Origin: Halobacteriales archaeon SW_5_68_122
Lineage (GTDB): Archaea > Halobacteriota > Halobacteria > Halobacteriales > Haloarculaceae
DNA length: 10,213 nucleotides
Direction of reading: 5' to 3'
Assembly: GCA_003022815.1 (NCBI GenBank)
Contig: PXSL01000044.1
Span: 1 to 10,213, forward strand
Positions 7,319-10,213 of this stretch are shown piece after piece (the stretch's first letter is position 1; the number at the start of each line of letters is the position of its first letter). Position numbers and translations under genes: made by a program. The notes under the pieces are model-generated. The model was not told the origin of the DNA. It did no database searches and worked only from the letters and a program-made list of their open reading frames with translations.

Positions 7319-7897
7319 ATGGACCTGCGGGTCATCGGCGTCCTGCTGCTCGTCCCCCTGCTGGACGTCATGCTACTGGTCGCCTTGGCGACGCGAATCG
7401 GCCCGGCCCCTACCGTCGCCATCGTCGTCCTGACGGCGCTCATCGGGCTGTTGCTCGCCCGCGCGGAGGGCCGCCACACGATGAAGCGGATTCGTCGCAA
7501 ACTCGCCCAGGGCGAGCCGCCGACCGACGAACTGCTGGACGGCGGACTGTTGCTCGTCGCGGGCGCACTGATGCTCACGCCGGGGCTCGTCACCGACGGC
7601 ATCGGGCTGATTCTCGTACTGCCGCCGACCAGGTACCCGGTCCGGGTCGCAGCCAAGCGGTGGGTCGTCGGTCCCTACGTCGACGCCAAGACCGGCGGAT
7701 TCGCGGGCGGCAACGTGTACGTCGGCGGCTTCCCGACCGACGGCGAGACGGACCCCGACGGCCCCTTCGGCGAGCGCACGCCCGGCGAGTCCGACCACGT
7801 TGAGGTCGGCGAGGAGGCCTACGAGTTCACCGACGTCGACGACACCGAGGCTGACGCCGACGACGCCGACGAGACCGACGACACCCGGCAGCAGTGA
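7319..7897 (+). CDS. fxsA: FxsA-family membrane protein
   Basis: 192 residues. Helices lie at about 3-24 and 30-48, followed by a short basic loop (GRHTMKRIRRKL), then a long hydrophobic hairpin at about 75-100 carrying the family signature GALMLTPGLVTDGIGLILVLPPTR with the TPG and PPTR blocks. The C-terminal 50 or so residues are a very acidic Asp/Glu/Thr tail, usual for halophile cytoplasmic ends. E. coli FxsA eases F-plasmid exclusion of phage T7; its molecular role in archaea is not known. The ATG at 7319 gives a start right at the first helix, while the longer in-frame extension to 7262 adds an uncharacteristic basic stretch across the promoter. Single-gene unit upstream of the tRNA. Confidence 0.88.
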   Translation: MDLRVIGVLLLVPLLDVMLLVALATRIGPAPTVAIVVLTALIGLLLARAEGRHTMKRIRRKLAQGEPPTDELLDGGLLLVAGALMLTPGLVTDGIGLILVLPPTRYPVRVAAKRWVVGPYVDAKTGGFAGGNVYVGGFPTDGETDPDGPFGERTPGESDHVEVGEEAYEFTDVDDTEADADDADETDDTRQQ

Positions 7898-7932
7898 GCG
7901 CCTCGGATGGGACGGTCCGTTGAAAAGAAACG

Positions 7933-7938
7933 TTTAAA
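7933..7938 (+). promoter_or_regulatory. TATA box of the tRNA-Ile gene
   Basis: TTTAAA preceded by the BRE-like GAAAAGAAACG, centred 38 bases before the mature tRNA 5' end. This predicts a short 5' leader to be removed by RNase P. Confidence 0.7.
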
Positions 7939-7973
7939 CGGACGACTGCGCTACGACGAACTGCGCCTACCTA

Positions 7974-8048
7974 GGGCCAATAGCTCAGCTAGGTATGAGC
8001 GCTCGGCTGATAACCGGGAGGTCACCGGTTCAAATCCGGTTTGGCCCA
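7974..8048 (+). tRNA. tRNA-Ile (anticodon GAU)
   Basis: A full cloverleaf can be drawn by hand. Acceptor stem: GGGCCAA (7974-7980) with TTGGCCC (8041-8047) and discriminator A 8048. D stem: GCTC/GAGC. Anticodon stem: CTCGG/CCGGG around loop CTGATAA, anticodon GAT at 8009-8011. Variable loop: AGGTC. T stem: ACCGG/CCGGT with loop TTCAAAT. There is no intron and no encoded CCA. The 163 bases after it, up to 8212, hold no gene I can support. I saw no second copy of the tRNA 3' end in the window that would mark an integrated element. Confidence 0.95.
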
Positions 8049-8211
8049 CTCGGTTTCCGAACGGTCTCTGGCCGTCGGGACCCGGTGGCCAAACTCCCGT
8101 AGGCGTCTCACTTCCGTCAGTGTGTCCGAATCAGACGCATCTGGCGATCTTGATCCGCCCGACGCCCGCCAACCCATCACCGTCCCACCCCGCGGGTCGG
8201 ACGGAGTACCG

Positions 8212-8415
8212 ATGTCGAACCCGGTCGATGAGTACCTGCGGTTCCGCATCGAGGACGACGAAATCGCCGCGCTCGACTGGCTGGCGACGGCCTCGGGCTC
8301 CTGCGGCAGACCGGAGTCGACCTCCCGCTCGCGGGGTGACGCGACTGCCTCTCATAGTGATTACTGTAACTGTTTACCGGTACGACCGCCCGCCGTCGGG
8401 CGGTCGATCCGGTAA
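8212..8415 (+). pseudogene. Ribbon-helix-helix-like fragment running into repeat copy C
   Basis: ATG 8212 begins MSNPVDEYLRFRIEDDEIAA then LDWLA, which looks like the strand and first helix of a haloarchaeal CopG/ribbon-helix-helix DNA-binding protein. After about residue 26 the reading frame turns to Ser/Arg-rich sequence without the expected second helix. It enters the 82-bp repeat and ends at a TAA inside it (8413-8415), 67 residues in all. I read this as a truncated or frameshifted remnant. A shift of one base leads to a short hydrophobic end (GLLRQTGVDLPLAG) stopping at 8337-8339, which could be the original tail. Family assignment rests on about 25 residues only. Confidence 0.35.
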
Positions 8416-8435
8416 TGACTTACAGTAACCACTAT
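8354..8435 (-). repeat. 82-bp palindromic repeat, copy C
   Basis: The best preserved palindrome: arms 8354-8392 and 8397-8435 pair at about 33 of 39 positions around the centre CCGT. Read on the minus strand it starts with ATAGTGG, contains TTACTGTAAG, ATTACCGG and CGACCGCCCG, and ends CAGTAATCACTAT, matching copy A at about 72 of 82. Its first base (minus-strand sense) is the A of the TGA stop of the 8435-8833 gene. It sits between that gene and the convergent ribbon-helix-helix-like fragment. Confidence 0.88.
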
Positions 8436-8833
8436 CAGACCAGCGACCCGCCGAGGACGATGACCGAGAGGTTGTTGGCGAAGACGAAGAGGCCGGCGGC
8501 GACGAGGCCGCCAACCCACAGCTCGAAGCTCCGGGCCATGACCCACGCCCGAACGCCCCGGACCGTCGTGAGCAGTTCGATGTAGCCGTACACGAGGGCG
8601 GTGACGGCGAGGAGCGCGAGCAGGTTGAGCACGACGAGGCTCGGCACGCCGGCGGCCAGCGCCCGCCGGACGAAGGGATTGGCCTCGGCGGCGCGGCCGT
8701 ACAGCCCCGCGGCGTAGATGGTCGTCAGCAGGTCCAGCGTCAAGAGCAGGTACAGCGCGCCAGCCGTCCACGACCAGTACTCCTCGACGGCCCCAGTCTC
8801 GACCCGCCAGCCGGGCTCTATCTCGCTCCCCAT
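8435..8833 (-). CDS. DUF5658-like membrane protein
   Basis: 132 residues from ATG 8833 (a GTG two codons upstream, at 8839, is also possible). Three to four hydrophobic helices at about 22-44, 62-88 and 103-128. The first helix carries [14 protein letters not shown] followed by EANPF (50-54). This D-x2-TT ... EANP pattern is what I associate with DUF5658, a family of small archaeal and bacterial membrane proteins of unknown function. No partner gene suggests a role. The TGA stop shares its last base with repeat copy C. Upstream it abuts the tnpB remnant and has no clear TATA box, so its promoter may have been altered by that insertion. Confidence 0.65.
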   Translation of the reverse strand: MGSEIEPGWRVETGAVEEYWSWTAGALYLLLTLDLLTTIYAAGLYGRAAEANPFVRRALAAGVPSLVVLNLLALLAVTALVYGYIELLTTVRGVRAWVMARSFELWVGGLVAAGLFVFANNLSVIVLGGSLV

Positions 8834-8908
8834 ACCCACGGAACGAGCGCCACGACCCTGAAGCCGTCGCCGGAATGGTACGACGCTTCAAGTGTTCGGT
8901 CGGAAGCG

Positions 8909-9265
8909 TGGACCAGCCAAGAGTGTCTCCAGTGTGGTTCGACAGACCGGACGACACGGCATCGAGACACGCTCACCTGCCCGTGTGGATTCGAGGGCCA
9001 CGCCGACCTCGCGGCATCAGAAATGTTCCTGAGGCGTCATCAGAACTCGGAGAGTTCTGATTGGCGAACGAGACGCGAAGCGTCTCGTCAACGGCACACA
9101 GAACAGTCAGTCAGGCCGATGGCACGGCCCGTGTGGTTCGAGTGGGACGACCACGAATGGTCGGGGACACCATACCCTCACGAAAGTCCCAAAGGACAGC
9201 GCACAGACCCGAGTACCGCCCACCACAGCGGGAATGTTGCCTCCGGGAAGACTCAGGCCGGCTGA
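8909..9265 (+). pseudogene. tnpB: C-terminal remnant of IS200/IS605-family TnpB (IS1341-type)
   Basis: The reading frame encodes [17 protein letters not shown], then [16 protein letters not shown] and FLRRH. This is the TnpB zinc ribbon (CxxC ... CxC) followed by the HAD motif that carries the last RuvC aspartate. A typical haloarchaeal TnpB tail follows ([20 protein letters not shown] ... GNVAS) to TGA 9263-9265. The RuvC-I and RuvC-II regions and the N-terminus are missing, so it cannot be a nuclease. Upstream of about 8905 the resemblance stops, and the sequence there (8834-8908) holds nothing I recognise apart from a 7-bp inverted repeat (8883-8889/8903-8909). The stretch after FLRRH contains a double-hairpin insertion (9040-9088). 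No tnpA is visible. Confidence 0.82.
9040..9088 (+). repeat. Tandem double-hairpin insert within the tnpB remnant
   Basis: Two perfect nine-pair hairpins with three-base loops. First: TCAGAACTC (9040-9048), loop GGA, GAGTTCTGA (9052-9060). Second: ACGAGACGC (9068-9076), loop GAA, GCGTCTCGT (9080-9088). The spacer is seven bases. The layout and the GAA loop match the two inserts in nadB. It falls between FLRRH and RPMARPV of TnpB, where it adds about 16-20 residues in frame. Confidence 0.75.
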
Positions 9266-9311
9266 GGCTCCCTCGGAGGAAACCGCGCCGTTCACGGCGC
9301 GGAGGATGTCA
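9239..9311 (+). ncRNA. IS200/IS605-type right end with omega-RNA (sotRNA)-like structure
   Basis: Overlapping and following the tnpB stop is a compact fold: CCTCC(G) 9240-9245 with CGGAGG 9274-9279, GGGA 9245-9248 with TCCC 9269-9272, CTCAG 9252-9256 with CTGAG 9262-9266. A GC-rich terminal hairpin CCGCGCCG (9283-9290), loop TTCA, CGGCGCGG (9295-9302) then leads into AGGATGTCA. TnpB elements encode a guide RNA that overlaps the tnpB 3' end and stops at the element right end. In Halobacterium such transcripts are known as sense-overlapping (sot) RNAs. Whether this remnant is still transcribed is unknown. Confidence 0.6.
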
Positions 9312-9312
9312 T

Positions 9313-9462
9313 TCGCTGCGGATGCTGGAGAACGACGGCCTCGTCGAGCCGACGCCGCAGGGGGCCGTGCTGGCCGACGGCATCGAGGCACGCACCGAGG
9401 AGATAAACGGCGGTCTCGACGAACTCCTCGAGCGGCTATCGGGGCTCGGGAACGCCGACTGA
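9313..9462 (+). pseudogene. C-terminal fragment of an HTH-like protein beyond the IS right end
   Basis: Immediately after the IS-type right end the frame reads LRMLENDGLVEPTPQGAVLA then DGIEARTEEINGGLDELLER and a short tail, ending at TGA 9460-9462. LENDGLVEPTPQG resembles the wing of a winged-helix domain, followed by an amphipathic helix. The rest of the gene is not found on the other side of the tnpB remnant, so the N-terminal part was probably lost during insertion and deletion. ATG 9322 could in principle start a 46-residue peptide, but no promoter or ribosome site supports this. Confidence 0.45.
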
Positions 9463-9517
9463 GGTAGGCGCGTCCCCGAACCGCAAACCCTGAAACGGTG
9501 CGGCCCCTACGGTCGGC

Positions 9518-9733
9518 ATGGACGCCGATGGCGACCTTCCGGGCTGGGCGGCCGGCTTTCTGCTCTTGTCGGGCACGATAGCCGTCGCCGGCGTCGGCGA
9601 CTACCTGCTCACGAACTCCGGCTACGAGTTCCTCGGCACGTTCGTGTGGGCGGTCAGTTACGCCGGCGCGCTGCTCGTAGTCTGGATGGTCTGGCTCCGA
9701 AACATGGAGTTGACCGGGCCGACAGACGGCTAA
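9518..9733 (+). CDS. Small two-helix membrane protein, unknown function
   Basis: 71 residues from ATG 9518. There is a short acidic N-terminus (MDADGDLPGW), a first helix at about 10-30 (FLLLSGTIAVAGVGDYLL), a second at about 38-60 ending in WMVWLRNME, and a polar tail. Codon use matches the neighbouring real genes. No Shine-Dalgarno sequence is seen and the TATA is unclear. I do not recognise the family; it looks like one of the small conserved membrane proteins common in haloarchaea. It marks the return to ordinary sequence after the accessory pocket. Confidence 0.7.
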   Translation: MDADGDLPGWAAGFLLLSGTIAVAGVGDYLLTNSGYEFLGTFVWAVSYAGALLVVWMVWLRNMELTGPTDG

Positions 9734-9740
9734 CGGAACC

Positions 9741-9746
9741 ATTAAG
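9741..9746 (+). promoter_or_regulatory. Probable TATA box of the 9775 gene
   Basis: ATTAAG centred about 31 bases upstream of ATG 9775 in a short AT-richer gap. The spacing is suitable for a leaderless or very short-leader transcript. Confidence 0.4.
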
Positions 9747-9774
9747 ACCGAAACACCGCCATATCTGAGTACGG

Positions 9775-10032
9775 ATGCTCGAGTTCCCCCTGCAATTAAT
9801 CGACGGGATTCTGCGCCAATACAGCGTCGCGCACGCCATCCTCCTGCTGTTCGTCTTCGCGCTGCTCGCGGGGGTCGTTAAGAAGTCGATGCGGCTGACC
9901 GGCCTCCAGTTCGTCATCTTCGGCCTCATTTTCTTTCTAACCCCCATCAGCCAGCACCCGATGTACTTCCAGTATCTCGGTCTCGGCCTGATGGTCGTCG
10001 GCCCCGTCATCTTCATTGCCGCCGAGGACTAA
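9775..10032 (+). CDS. Small three-helix membrane protein, unknown function
   Basis: 85 residues from ATG 9775. An amphipathic start (MLEFPLQLIDGILRQYSVAH) is followed by helices at about 20-36 (ILLLFVFALLAGVV), 42-58 (GLQFVIFGLIFFLTPI) and 65-82 (FQYLGLGLMVVGPVIFIAA), ending AAED. A basic loop KKSMR between helices 1 and 2 suggests that loop is cytoplasmic. No catalytic motif is visible and I do not assign a family. It has its own likely promoter, so it need not be cotranscribed with the 9518 gene. The next gene is convergent, 36 bases away. Confidence 0.78.
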   Translation: MLEFPLQLIDGILRQYSVAHAILLLFVFALLAGVVKKSMRLTGLQFVIFGLIFFLTPISQHPMYFQYLGLGLMVVGPVIFIAAED

Positions 10033-10068
10033 TTCGGCAGTCGTTGTCGCGCTCTGCCCTGCTCTCCG

Positions 10069-10213
10069 TCACTGCCCCGATACCGACTCTCCGACTATCT
10101 CTTCGTAGCGCGCACCGGTCTGCTTCAGCGTCTCCGTCGAGTAGAGCCGCTCGTGCTCGAACGGGAGGTGCTCGTCGGCGAGTTCGTCTATCTTCTCGTC
10201 GACGGCCGCCGGG
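10069..10213 (-). CDS. C-terminal end of an unidentified protein, cut by the window edge
   Basis: The minus-strand frame is open from the window edge to TGA at 10071-10069 and gives 47 residues: acidic, helical and halophile-like, including DEKIDELADEHLPFEHERLY and TLKQTGARYEEIVGES. Acidic composition, good codon use and convergence with the 9775 gene support a real coding end. Too little is present to name a family. Confidence 0.6.
   Translation of the reverse strand, partial: PAAVDEKIDELADEHLPFEHERLYSTETLKQTGARYEEIVGESVSGQ

Noticed and set aside
8078..8095. GGTGGCCAAACTCCC as a possible partial copy of the tRNA 3' end (att site)
   Set aside because: Similarity to the acceptor region is only about seven bases and lacks the T-arm; not convincing as an attachment site.
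7907..8428. 173-codon plus-strand frame covering the tRNA gene
   Set aside because: It starts upstream of and reads straight through tRNA-Ile, then through the palindromic repeat. The composition is not protein-like.
1..10213. CRISPR array, rRNA, plasmid origin, complete transposon or defence system
   Set aside because: No regularly spaced direct repeats, no rRNA-like stretch, no replication gene and no intact transposase or defence gene family was seen.

Overview
The window is about 10.2 kb of high-GC haloarchaeal (class Halobacteria) chromosome. The signs are acidic proteins, strong G/C third positions, archaeal TATA-type promoters with mostly leaderless starts, and a tRNA gene without encoded CCA. 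The families present (NadABC, cofactor-independent phosphoglycerate mutase, FxsA, small haloarchaeal membrane proteins) agree with this. I cannot name the genus from sequence alone.

Layout. 1-1617: a rhomboid intramembrane protease gene, cut by the left window edge and frameshifted near 690. 1831-5462 (+): a nadA-nadB-nadC operon for de novo NAD synthesis. NadB oxidises aspartate to iminoaspartate, NadA condenses it with dihydroxyacetone phosphate to quinolinate, and NadC makes nicotinate mononucleotide. 5485-7229 (-): gpmI, followed by a small frameshifted membrane-protein gene with its own promoter. 7319-7897 (+): an FxsA-family membrane protein. 7974-8048 (+): tRNA-Ile(GAU) with a clear upstream TATA box.

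From the tRNA to about 9470 the sequence is an accessory pocket: a ribbon-helix-helix-like fragment, a DUF5658-like membrane protein on the minus strand, the 3' third of an IS200/IS605-type tnpB with its structured right end, and the C-terminal tail of an apparently disrupted HTH-like gene. Two small membrane-protein genes and the end of an unidentified minus-strand gene close the window.

The most interesting signals are not genes. (1) Three copies of an exactly 82-bp imperfect palindrome lie at 1617-1698, 4568-4649 and 8354-8435. Each begins on the last base of the TGA stop codon of a neighbouring gene, in the same orientation relative to that gene. One copy also supplies the nadC start codon and first seven codons. 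(2) Short tandem double hairpins with three-base loops are inserted in frame in coding sequence, twice in nadB and once in the tnpB remnant. Both look like small repeat systems worth a genome-wide search. Two independent frameshifts could be real decay or sequencing errors.
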